A stretch of DNA of 64,000 bases from positions 806,001 through 870,000 of the forward strand of contig NZ_JALCLM010000001.1 of assembly GCF_022647885.1 (NCBI RefSeq). Direction: 5' to 3'. The position numbers were made by a program, and so were the translations under genes. Shown in pieces: positions 8,539 through 17,800 of this stretch. This DNA comes from Bifidobacterium sp. (GTDB lineage: Bacteria; Actinomycetota; Actinomycetes; Actinomycetales; Bifidobacteriaceae). A model generated the notes under the pieces. The model did no database searches, was not told the DNA's origin, and saw only the letters and a program-made list of their open reading frames with translations. Every line of letters begins with the position of its first letter. Positions within the stretch are counted from its first letter, which is position 1.

Positions 8539-9204
8539 CTACTTCTTGTCGTATGACTTGTTAGAGGCTAGCAGCGTGAAAGATTCGGGTGTTAATACAG
8601 CATCCATTCGGACATCATGATCTTGTGAAGGTACTACGTCTGATCGAAACTCCCAAGGCCAACATACCGCAACAGTTAGTGCAGTTTTGCGACGATGTGT
8701 TAATGCTTCGTCGTACCAAGCAGCACCACGTCCCAAGCGATTGCCGCTGGAATCAACAGCTAGAGCTGGGACAAAGATGACTTCAGCGCCCTGCACAGAC
8801 TCAGGAGGTAGTAAGTCTGTTTCTGGTTCTTGAGGTCTGTGAGAGCCCATATTGTGCATGGTGGCAACGTCGTCCAGAACTCCCCACAACACGTCACGAC
8901 CCGCACCGAGACGTGGCACTAAGACACGCTTCTGTTGGCTGAGCAGAGTGGCGAGCAGAGGAAATGTAGATATTTCTGTACCCATAGAGACATAGGCGGC
9001 GACAGTGTTGGCAGTGGTGATTAATGAGGAGTGCATCACGCGATTGGCCAAGCTCGTGCCTGCCTCGAGACACTGTTCGGCGCTGAGTTTGGACCGAATT
9101 GCCAGAGCTGCAATTCGTGCTCGCTGTTTGTCCGCTTGTACTTGCTTCTTCTGCACGTGGTCTTTTCCTATGTGGTCATCTGATGCACTGAGTTGAGATC
9201 TCAT
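8539..9204 (-). CDS. 5-formyltetrahydrofolate cyclo-ligase
   Basis: A 221-residue enzyme that converts 5-formyl-THF and ATP to 5,10-methenyl-THF, salvaging a stored folate. Seen are the N-terminal Lys/Arg-rich helix (KQRARIAALAIRSKL), the substrate segment MGTEISTFPLL, PPESVQGAEVIFVPALAVD, and the phosphate loop GRGAAWYDEAL, a variant of the usual G-(R/K)-G-x-G-(F/Y)-YD. The start at 9204 gives an N-terminal extension of about 20 residues, so a downstream start is possible. It is divergent from the RimJ-like gene, with 95 bp for both promoters. Confidence 0.92.
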   Translation of the reverse strand: MRSQLSASDDHIGKDHVQKKQVQADKQRARIAALAIRSKLSAEQCLEAGTSLANRVMHSSLITTANTVAAYVSMGTEISTFPLLATLLSQQKRVLVPRLGAGRDVLWGVLDDVATMHNMGSHRPQEPETDLLPPESVQGAEVIFVPALAVDSSGNRLGRGAAWYDEALTHRRKTALTVAVCWPWEFRSDVVPSQDHDVRMDAVLTPESFTLLASNKSYDKK

Positions 9205-9299
9205 ACCTTCGTTCTACCAGAAGATAGAGCAGCAGCACTTGGTCCGTGCTCTAATATCCTTGAGCCTCGCGCTAATGCAAATGATGCGACAATAAAGGT

Positions 9300-9953
9300 A
9301 TGTCCGTGTTTCAATCGTTGAAGTCGGTGTTGCAGCTCCACCCCAGTGATGTGGCTCTGCGCATTCCTGACGAGATTAATGCTCCTGCAGGGGTTGAGCC
9401 CTTGAGTTTGCAACGCCTAACCCTTGAGGATCAGGTGGAGTGGAATGATGTCCGTTGGCGTAACAGCGAATGGCTAAAACCTTGGGAATCTGGTGACCCA
9501 ATGCAGGGGCCGAGTATGAGCTTTGCTCAGTGGGTGCACAAGGAGAAGCAGAGTGAAGAAGCCGGCAATGGCGTGGTATTCCTGATGAAGTATCGCGGAC
9601 AGATTGTTGGACAACTCTCAATTGGGGCAATTACCTATGGTTCTATGCGCACAGCGACTTTAGGGTACTGGATAGATGAACGATGGGCAGGTCATGGATT
9701 TACTCCTTTAGCCGTGGCAATGGCTAGTGATTGGGCAATACTCGATCCGCAAGGTCCTCAACTGCATCGCATTGAGATTGCCATCCTGCCCGAAAATCAG
9801 CGTTCAAAGAGGGTTGTAGAAAAACTGCAGCTTCGCTACGAAGGTTTACGCACGAAATATATGTTCATCAATGGTGTTTGGAGAGACCATGAGGTGTATG
9901 TACTGATGCCAGAAGACATACAAGAACCCTTAATACAACGACTACAAAGCTAA
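9300..9953 (+). CDS. GNAT-family N-acetyltransferase (RimJ/RimL type)
   Basis: A 217-residue acetyl-CoA-dependent acetyltransferase of the type that modifies protein N-termini, including ribosomal proteins. GNAT motifs are visible: GQLSIGAITYGSMRTATLGYW (shortened: the GQLSIG strand and GYWIDERWAGHGF for CoA binding), then HRIEIAILPENQRSKRVVEKL. The fthC-RimJ neighbourhood is usual in actinobacteria, although the galU/moeA genes often found there are absent. The ribosome site is weak (AAAGG very close to the ATG). The substrate cannot be told from sequence. Confidence 0.88.
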   Translation: MSVFQSLKSVLQLHPSDVALRIPDEINAPAGVEPLSLQRLTLEDQVEWNDVRWRNSEWLKPWESGDPMQGPSMSFAQWVHKEKQSEEAGNGVVFLMKYRGQIVGQLSIGAITYGSMRTATLGYWIDERWAGHGFTPLAVAMASDWAILDPQGPQLHRIEIAILPENQRSKRVVEKLQLRYEGLRTKYMFINGVWRDHEVYVLMPEDIQEPLIQRLQS

Positions 9954-10008
9954 GATAATTGCCGACACACCATGTAAATCTTTTCATTCCGCACTTCTCT
10001 CAACTATC

Positions 10009-11376
10009 GTGGGGCGTATGGATTACGATTCACTGAGCAGCGTTGTGCTGGCAGTGATGGCCGCGGTCCTTGTTCTGGGGTGGTTGCCAAGACGCACCAA
10101 AAGAGGCATGAAGCGAGCATCAGAGCACCGTGAAGACCGGTTCTCACCTTCGCTGCATATAGTTGATGCGAACAATGCGACCCTGTTCAGCGATGAGGGC
10201 GTGCAACAAACGAAAGGTTTGTCCATGGAGTCACAGCAGCAACGACACGATTCCGCGTTCTCGCAGAAGCGAGTTGCCCACATCAGAATGATGAGGCGGC
10301 AAGCGGTTCGTAGGCGACAGATTCTTGTTGCCTCGCTGCTGGTGATTACTGCTGTGGTCGTTTTGTTGGCTGTGTCGATGCAGTTCAGTCCACTGTTCGC
10401 CTGTATTCCTGCGGCTCTTGCTGTTCTCGCGCTTGTGCTAGGTGCCAAGGCATCGCGTGATGCACGGCGTTGGGAGCAGGAACTTTCTGCAGCCACCACT
10501 AAGCATGTGGTGAAAGCCGTGCAAGGTACCCGCGCAGATAATCGTAATAATCAGCTTAATCAGCATGCCGAGGGTGAAGGATTGGGGTACCAGAGACAGT
10601 CCAAGGAAGAGGAACGTCCTCAAGCTGTGTATATGACTGTTGATGAACTTGATGATTTGGCTTCTCGCAGCGCTGCTGATGAAGATGAGAGTGCAACTAA
10701 TGTGCTTGCAGCTAGTGAGGTGCACGAGGTACTGCGTCAAGCGCAGCAAGACAAGCAGCGTGCTTTAGCGAAGCGTGAGCATCAAGCAGAGAATAGTCGA
10801 CCTGCTGATGTCAAGGCTAGCGAATCACATCAGACAGCTTCGTCTCAGCAAGGCAAACAACACAGCAAACCCAGCCAGAAGAGTGATACTCGTCCGTCAA
10901 CTGGTTCAACGTCTTCCAATGAGGCTGGTGTTGCTCAACGACAGACCCCGCTGATGCCTCAAGCTCAAGAGCTCCCAGATGCCACCAATGAACTCAAACG
11001 AATATCACCTTCTCCTGTGTTAGATGCTTTTGAGATGGCCGCATCGCAGGATTTGATTTCCTTCTCACTAGGAGAAGCAAGAAGCAGTGTTGCTGCAACA
11101 CCTGCAGAGGCAGAAAGCCTCGAAATCAAGTCTGTACGCCAGGTTTCCAAAGCTGTGCCTAAAGCTGCGCCCAAAACGGTGCAGGCCCCAGCATCAACTT
11201 CACTAACGCATGATTCGCATGAAGACTCATCCCAGGATTCGGCTGATAAGTCAACAACGGACGTTAAACACTTCCACGATAGTGAAACTCAAGCAGAAGT
11301 TGATGCACCGGAGCAGACTTCTGACTCACTAGGTGTAAATATCGAATCGATTCTTGCCCGCAGAAGTCAATCCTGA
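10009..11376 (+). CDS. Hypothetical membrane protein with long disordered tail
   Basis: A 455-residue protein not recognised as a named family. A first membrane segment lies at about residues 8-25 (VVLAVMAAVLVLGWL) and a hairpin of two at about 103-147 (ILVASLLVITAVVVLLAV and FACIPAALAVLALVLGA). The remaining 300 residues are polar, rich in Ser, Gln, Ala, Glu and Lys, probably cytoplasmic and disordered. The start may be the GTG at 10009 or the ATG at 10018. It lies between the acetyltransferase and the glycosidase-like gene on the same strand. The hydrophobic arrangement is clear; function is unknown. Confidence 0.75.
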   Translation: MGRMDYDSLSSVVLAVMAAVLVLGWLPRRTKRGMKRASEHREDRFSPSLHIVDANNATLFSDEGVQQTKGLSMESQQQRHDSAFSQKRVAHIRMMRRQAVRRRQILVASLLVITAVVVLLAVSMQFSPLFACIPAALAVLALVLGAKASRDARRWEQELSAATTKHVVKAVQGTRADNRNNQLNQHAEGEGLGYQRQSKEEERPQAVYMTVDELDDLASRSAADEDESATNVLAASEVHEVLRQAQQDKQRALAKREHQAENSRPADVKASESHQTASSQQGKQHSKPSQKSDTRPSTGSTSSNEAGVAQRQTPLMPQAQELPDATNELKRISPSPVLDAFEMAASQDLISFSLGEARSSVAATPAEAESLEIKSVRQVSKAVPKAAPKTVQAPASTSLTHDSHEDSSQDSADKSTTDVKHFHDSETQAEVDAPEQTSDSLGVNIESILARRSQS

Positions 11377-11434
11377 TTGTCCTAGTGCCGGCAAATGAGC
11401 TTTCACTGAACTCAGTACGGCGATAGGAGAAGAC

Positions 11435-13210
11435 ATGTATACCGACTTCGAAGCATATGCGAAAAACCTAGCCAACGGCACAATCCCTTTGGGAACTGAT
11501 GTGATGTTTGACTCCCCGCTGAATGTAGAATACGTTGACGGTCTTGCCAGCCATACCTACAGGGCTAGTGTGCATAACGGCAACATTGCTAAGTTACTGC
11601 GCGCTGAGTATTCTCCGTCTGAGCTGAAGCACTTGGCGGCTGCTACTGAGGATTTACGCCGTATCAACGTGGTGAAACAACCGTGGGGTACATACATCAA
11701 TGCAGCCTCTTTTGAATCTCAAGAAGAGGCTTCGGCAACGAATTACGATGCCATATGGGTTCGTGACTCAATCTGGGGCTATTACGCTTTACTGTCCGAT
11801 ACCAGCAGACATGGAGATGCTAAGGCAGTTCTACTAACCCAACTGGATTATTTGGCATCTCAAGTTAACCGCATCAACGCAGCGATTGCTCAACCAGAAC
11901 TTCTTGATTTACCAGATCCTTTGGGATCGATGAATGCGATTCATATTCGCTTTAATGGAGCTTCATCCACTTACGACGATGTAATTGAGAACGGTCTACC
12001 TCAGTCGTGGACTCATAAACAAAATGATGCTTTAGGCCTGGCGCTCGAAGCAGCAATATCGGCCTTTGCTGAAGGCTTGTTGAGTCTTGATGAGCTTACT
12101 GAGCCTCTTCACACAACCGCTGCGAATGATACGGCGACATTCGTAGTAGATTCAGCCATGGCAGATTCAGCCATGGCAGATTCAGCCAAGATAAATGCAA
12201 CACAAGCAGATTCTGCTCTAGCTGATTCCCGCTTAGCTGCATTAATTCGACTCGTAGCGTATCTCAATGCTGTGCATTTTTATGAGATGGAGGATTCTGG
12301 CGCTTGGGAGGAACAAGCGCGTCGCAACACTTCTTCAATTGGCATAGTCGTATCTGCACTTGAACGTTTAGAAAGTATGCTCACAGAGCAGCACACTGAG
12401 CACTGGCAAATTACTGGCGATCAACGAGAAGCGTTTGTACAGGCTTATCATCGGACGATGAAGTCGTTGCGGGTAATACCTCTTGCTAATGAACAGGCGA
12501 TAGCGAAGCTTATCGCCAGCGGAACTGCTGTGATGCATCGGCAAATATCACTGGGAGGGGAATCGCCCGACTACGATCTCGGTGATTCGCGCAGACGCGA
12601 GGCCGATGCAGCTCTACTGTCGCTAATATATCCGGCCAGTCCTCATGGCCTTGGCGTTGATGAGCAACTGCACATATTAACAATTGTTGGATCGCTTATC
12701 GGGGACTACGGCATCAAGCGTTACGACCATGACACCTATCAGTCTGCGAACTTTTGGTGGCATGACATCAAACCTGATGCTGATCCTGAAAGTCATCTCA
12801 AGCGTGAAGCAGGCTTCATTGAAGGCACTGAAGCTGAGTGGTTTTTTGACTCGTGGTATGCGAAATGCTGTTTACTCGTGGCGCAGCAGATTGAATCCGG
12901 TCAAGAGCTTTCAGCAGCAGACTCTGCAGCTGAGTCAAGATATCTGCAAAATCCTCAGTCACTAGTAGTGGCATTGCGTGCAACAGCTGTGCGCCATCTC
13001 AATAGAGCCTTGGGGCAAGTCACCGGCGAAGGCATGATTTCGGCTGATGGCAAAGTTGTAGCGCCAAACTTACTGCCTGAAAGCTACAACCATATTGTGT
13101 CCAAGCAGCGTGACGGCAGCACGACAATGTGGTCTGTTCCAAGTCCTATAGCCCCGTTGAATTGGGCGAAGGCCTCATTAACCTTATGTCTCGCAGAATT
13201 CCTCAAATAG
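11435..13210 (+). CDS. GH15-like (glucoamylase / phosphorylase-kinase-alpha fold) protein
   Basis: A 591-residue protein with no signal peptide, so cytoplasmic. Features of the (alpha/alpha)6-barrel glycosidases: YDAIWVRDSIWGYYALL, LPQSWTHKQNDALGLAL, GIKRYDHDTYQSANFWWHD, and an acidic pair EGTEAEWFFDSW near the C-terminus, where such enzymes place a catalytic carboxylate. Likely substrate is an alpha-glucan or glucoside, but this is inference. Residues about 235-262 hold an imperfect tandem repeat (MADSAMADSA) encoded by repeated 15-bp units, absent from a compact barrel and probably a surface loop. RBS GATAGGAGAAG precedes the ATG. Confidence 0.6.
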   Translation: MYTDFEAYAKNLANGTIPLGTDVMFDSPLNVEYVDGLASHTYRASVHNGNIAKLLRAEYSPSELKHLAAATEDLRRINVVKQPWGTYINAASFESQEEASATNYDAIWVRDSIWGYYALLSDTSRHGDAKAVLLTQLDYLASQVNRINAAIAQPELLDLPDPLGSMNAIHIRFNGASSTYDDVIENGLPQSWTHKQNDALGLALEAAISAFAEGLLSLDELTEPLHTTAANDTATFVVDSAMADSAMADSAKINATQADSALADSRLAALIRLVAYLNAVHFYEMEDSGAWEEQARRNTSSIGIVVSALERLESMLTEQHTEHWQITGDQREAFVQAYHRTMKSLRVIPLANEQAIAKLIASGTAVMHRQISLGGESPDYDLGDSRRREADAALLSLIYPASPHGLGVDEQLHILTIVGSLIGDYGIKRYDHDTYQSANFWWHDIKPDADPESHLKREAGFIEGTEAEWFFDSWYAKCCLLVAQQIESGQELSAADSAAESRYLQNPQSLVVALRATAVRHLNRALGQVTGEGMISADGKVVAPNLLPESYNHIVSKQRDGSTTMWSVPSPIAPLNWAKASLTLCLAEFLK

Positions 13211-13313
13211 AGAAATTCTTGATAACCGTACTTAGCATCCAGATGTTAAACCGCTTTTTGGCGAAAAATCGCAATAACAAGCACAGTTATTGGGCTTCTG
13301 CGTGTACACAGCA

Positions 13314-13340
13314 TTAGCAGTCAAGTTGGCAGAGTGCTAA
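13314..13340. promoter_or_regulatory. CIRCE operator upstream of groES
   Basis: TTAGCAGTC, nine bases, GAGTGCTAA: the HrcA operator consensus with a single mismatch in the left arm. It lies about 117 bp upstream of the groES start, so groES is expected to be repressed by HrcA and induced by heat. Confidence 0.9.
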
Positions 13341-13456
13341 TTACGCGCTACCATAACCTGTAGCGCAACAGAACAACGTGGAGTGTCCCGTCAGCCTCTC
13401 GACCTAGCTCTGGCGCGAAAATAATCGATTCTCTTATAAGAAAGAGGAGGTCCACA

Positions 13457-13750
13457 GTGTCGATCTCACTCACACCGTTGGAAGACAAGATTGTCATCAA
13501 GCAGGCAGCTGCAGAGACCACGACCGCTTCAGGTCTGGTTATTCCCGACACGGCCAAGGAAAAGCCTCAGCAAGGCGAAGTGCTTGCTGTAGGTCCAGGA
13601 CGTCGCGATGATAACGGCGAGCGCGTTCCCGTCGATGTCAAGGTAGGGGATAAGGTGCTGTACTCCAAGTACGGTGGCACCGAAGTCCGTTACCAGGGCG
13701 AGGACTATCTTATTGTTTCCGCTCGCGATGTACTAGCTGTGCTGAACTAA
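13457..13750 (+). CDS. groES: Co-chaperonin GroES
   Basis: A 97-residue heptameric lid of the GroEL chaperonin. It shows the family pattern from [14 protein letters not shown] through the mobile loop ([21 protein letters not shown]), then [34 protein letters not shown] and the C-terminal ILIV-like segment. Start is GTG, set by AGAGGAGG 7 bp upstream. A CIRCE lies upstream and a strong hairpin downstream. groEL does not follow, as is usual in bifidobacteria, where the two are unlinked. Confidence 0.97.
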   Translation: MSISLTPLEDKIVIKQAAAETTTASGLVIPDTAKEKPQQGEVLAVGPGRRDDNGERVPVDVKVGDKVLYSKYGGTEVRYQGEDYLIVSARDVLAVLN

Positions 13751-13774
13751 GAGCATCCCTAGCACATATTTATT

Positions 13775-13820
13775 GCAATAGCCCCGCTGATCGCCACAAG
13801 GTGTTCAGCGGGGCTATTGC
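13775..13820 (+). terminator. Strong hairpin after groES
   Basis: GCAATAGCCCCGCTGA and its exact complement form a 16-bp stem around a 14-base loop. No T tract follows, so it may act as a terminator or as a 3' stabiliser. Confidence 0.6.
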
Positions 13821-13873
13821 GTAGAATGATGAACATATGTCGGGGCTGGTGACGTGTATGGCGGGGGATAGAA

Positions 13874-14863
13874 ATGGGAACGAACCATCTGGCGAATCGT
13901 CTTGTTGAGGCTCTTGATGCTGTGTTGTCATGTCCGCGTTTTGTTATTCAACTGGCTGTTACGACGATTTGTGCAGGCGGTCATCTGCTGCTTGAAGACG
14001 TCCCTGGCGTGGGTAAGACCACCATGGCTAAGGGTCTGGCCAGAGTAATTTCAGGTGAAGCTAACAGAATCCAGTTCACACCCGATATGCTGCCTAGTGA
14101 TTTGACGGGTGTGAGTATTTTTGATCAGCGCTCGCAAGAGTTTGTGTTCAAGCCAGGGCCGTTGTTTGCGAATGTCGTCATCGCTGACGAGGTAAATCGC
14201 GCTAATCCCAAAACGCAATCCGCGATGCTTGAGGCAATGGGAGAAGGAAATGTCAGCGTTGACGGCAATACTTATGCGCTGCCGGATCCCTTTATCGTTG
14301 TTGCGACCCAGAACCCGATTGAGTTAGAAGGAACCTACCCTTTACCGGAGGCTCAACTTGATCGTTTTACTGCTTGTACCAGTATGGGCTATCCTCCTCA
14401 ACGCGAGGAGAGTGCTGCAATAGCTAGGGCTTCTGGTGCTGACCCCCTTGCTGGACTTGAAGTTGTGTGCTCGCTACATGATCTTCTCGATCTGAGAGGG
14501 CGAGCTGACGAGGTGTTTATTAGCCCTATGATGGCCGATTATATTGTTGCGATTTTGAACCAGACAAGGAATGACGCAGAGATCATACTTGGTGCCTCGC
14601 CGAGAGCTGGTTTTGCTCTAGCTGGTATGGCCAAGGCTTGGGCGCTGTTGCAAGGTCGAGATTATGTGATTGCTGATGATGTGATGATTCTCGCCGAGCC
14701 GGTGCTGGCTCATCGTTTGGTGTTCAACGATTCGCGAATCAATTCATCGGTGGGGAAGCGGCATGAGACGATTAATCGTATACTCCGAGAGCTTCCTGTG
14801 CCGAGTGCTGCCGAGGATCGTCGCGTTCATAGCGCTCCGTTCAGCCTAATGCGACGGCGATAA
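13874..14863 (+). CDS. MoxR-family AAA+ ATPase
   Basis: A 329-residue AAA+ chaperone-like ATPase. Walker A is LLEDVPGVGKTTMAKGLA (about 35-52), Walker B VIADEVNRANPK (about 103-115), sensor 1 VVATQNPIELEGTYPLPEAQ, then the arginine-containing LDRF and the C-terminal helical lid. MoxR proteins typically work with DUF58 and transglutaminase-like partners, exactly what follows 2 bp downstream. GGGGGATAG precedes the ATG. The client process is unknown; cell-envelope assembly is often proposed for this trio. Confidence 0.93.
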   Translation: MGTNHLANRLVEALDAVLSCPRFVIQLAVTTICAGGHLLLEDVPGVGKTTMAKGLARVISGEANRIQFTPDMLPSDLTGVSIFDQRSQEFVFKPGPLFANVVIADEVNRANPKTQSAMLEAMGEGNVSVDGNTYALPDPFIVVATQNPIELEGTYPLPEAQLDRFTACTSMGYPPQREESAAIARASGADPLAGLEVVCSLHDLLDLRGRADEVFISPMMADYIVAILNQTRNDAEIILGASPRAGFALAGMAKAWALLQGRDYVIADDVMILAEPVLAHRLVFNDSRINSSVGKRHETINRILRELPVPSAAEDRRVHSAPFSLMRRR

Positions 14864-14865
14864 CG

Positions 14866-17800
14866 ATGACAGGGCGACACTCTGTGGTGCGTAAACCAGT
14901 GGACCGCCTCAAAGGTCGTCTGGTGAATCCTTTGAGGAGCCATCGACGGGCGCACCAACTAGGGCGTCAGCATCAGATGTTTCGCCCAACAGTAGCTGCG
15001 GTGATGTTGCTGTTAGTCGCAGCTATCTGTATGGTTTTGGGATTATCCTTCGATGATCGCGTGTTATTGGCTGTGTCTGTGGCGTTGATATCGCTTATAG
15101 TGCTCTCGTGCATCATGACCATCGTTCAATGGACCTTATGGTCTTCCTCACTATTTAATACAACGTCCAGCGCTAACCCTCGATATGTTGACCTTGTTCA
15201 CACGGGCAATCGTAGACAGCGCCTCATGCTGCCGCGTAACGCCAAGCCTGTTGAACAGTGGATACAAATCAATCATCGAGGATTGCTTGTACAGCGATTT
15301 CGTGGTGTATTGCCACGCCAGCGAGGCTTGTTCCATCTTGAATCGTTGATGGTCTGTTGGACAGATCCCTTTGGGCTATACAAAGCACGCAAGCGTGTAA
15401 AGCATCACATTGATGAAGTGATGTTGTTGCCTGATATTGAATATGACAGAACTCCATCCAGCAAAGTTGCTCATACACTTGCTTCCGGGCAGCATCAGGG
15501 TATGAACGGGGTACGTCAATATGAATTTGGCGACTCGCCACGCATGATTGCCTGGAAATACACCGCACATTTCGGTTCGTTAATGACCAGAGAGACTAAC
15601 CAAGAAACAGTTAGCGATACGCTGTGGGTTGTAGATCCTGCAGATGCGGATGTGGAGTCCTGTGTGCGGGAAGTACTACGCCACTTGGATTCAACCACGT
15701 CGAGACACGGTGGGAATTTCTACTCTGACGGCACAGGCATATATCTAGATACGAAGTCAATCATGCGTCAATTGGCTGCTGTACAAACAATAGCTGCGGA
15801 TGGCTCAACTCTGGAATCAGCGAGTGGCGATGGAGCTGGTGAACAAGCGTGGTCAACATTGCCGGAGGTCATTGAGAATTTCACTCATGGCAGCAAGCCT
15901 CATCCGCTAATACTTATAGTGAGCACTCGAGCGTCAGAGGATATTACGTCGATGATGGCCTCTTCGCGTCAGGGTGAAGCATACCGATTAGTGCGCCCGC
16001 AAGTCAGTGACGATGAGATACTGCAGGCTGGCGCAGAGCGGCAAGAGGGTTCTAGCTCCGATCTTCACAGTGTTCATGAGTTTCCTAGACGAGATTCCAA
16101 CACTGTGCAGCATGTGGATGCTCAAAGTACGGCGATGAGTAAATCGACAAGACCAACGCAAGGTATGTTGCGGATGGTGACGGGTACGGCGAGCTTATGG
16201 GCGCTCGCGGCAACAACCATCATTACCTTGAGCCAGCTGTTTTCAACACAAGGCGTGTGGTGGACGTACTTCGCTGGCGTGAGTTTTGCCCTCGTCGCCC
16301 TCGACTCAATTTTGGCCGCACAGCATAGTGCTCATTCCTTAGTGAAAGCTCTCTTGTCCTCTATAAGTATCGTTATTGCAGCATTTCTTGCCGTCGTATT
16401 CCGCATACATGCGAGCAGTGGATACTGGCTATTTATACCCCATACTGAGCAAATTGCAGTGCCTGCTGGCAGCGTGGGGGAGGATTGGGAATCAGTGACA
16501 ACCACCCTGTGGGATGTGCTAGTTCGTGGATTTGCTCACGTGTATGCTCAGTATCCGCCAGTTCAGATTAATGCTGATTCAGATGCGCTCCTGATAGTTG
16601 CTGTGGCTTCCATATTGGTGTTGTTTCGTATCATGTTGGTGCAGATTCGCTTAGCTCCAGTAGTTGCATTGTTGCCTGTTGCAGTGATGTCAATGACCTA
16701 TCAAGTGACGGGTCAAGCGCCATATACCTGGGTAATAATCCTAGTGTTGGCTGCCGGGGCTCTGCTGATATGGACCACTGCAACTAGTGAGATTCATCCG
16801 ATTACACCATTGACAATGTCGGTGTTTGTAGTCACAGTGAGTATGGCCTTATTAACCCCGATGATGGTAGTGGCGCGTGCCGTAACGATTCCTATAGCGT
16901 CCAATGCTGGACTGTTTTCTAGTGGGACTATCAACCCGATGGTAGATCTCAAACGCGGTTTACAAGAAGGTTCTAATTCCACAGTGTTGACGTATCGAGC
17001 CTCACAAGGGGTGTATTTGCGACTCTCAACATTGGATAACTTCAATGGTGATACATGGTCTTTCTCATCGTCAACGTCAACAACAAGCGACGAATTTACG
17101 TCTTCGACGGGGAGCATGTACACACAGGTCGGTGACGGATATCTCTTACGCAATAATGACAGCGGCGATATTATCTGGGTATCGCCGCTGATGAAGTACA
17201 TGGTTGCGGATGTTGATGACTCCAACTCAGGACGATATATCACCTCACCAAATGATGACAACCATTACATTCTGGACTCTTCAATCACCATCGAATCCCT
17301 GCAAACCAGATTTTTACCCTTGCCAGGCGAAGCAATTCGAGCTTCCGGTGCAGCGAATGACGGCAATTGGCGCCGCGATGCCGACGGTGTTTTCCGTAAT
17401 AATCTTGAGAGTACGTCCTCAGGTATGCAATATCGGATACAAAGTGTGTATCTTCAACCGCTTACCCAAGTGAGTGACTTCCGCAGACTGAGTGAAGTAC
17501 GTGCTGAGCTTACTGAACGAAAACAGCGGTTGGCTGACAATGCTGATTCTACGGGCACTTCTGCTGATAGCAGTTCGTGGTCCAGTACTTTTGATGACAG
17601 AACGGTTGACGATACAGGCACCGGTAAGCGTTTGAGACAGCAATACGGGACTCTGCCCTCAGTGCTTCCTGCGAGTGTGAGAGGGGTGATTAATCAAGCT
17701 AAACGTCAAGGAGTATCCACTGACGGCGATAGTGCAAGCAGCCAGTTAGATGCTATGCGGTATCTGGTGAACTACTTCAATCAGAGCGATTTTGTCTATT

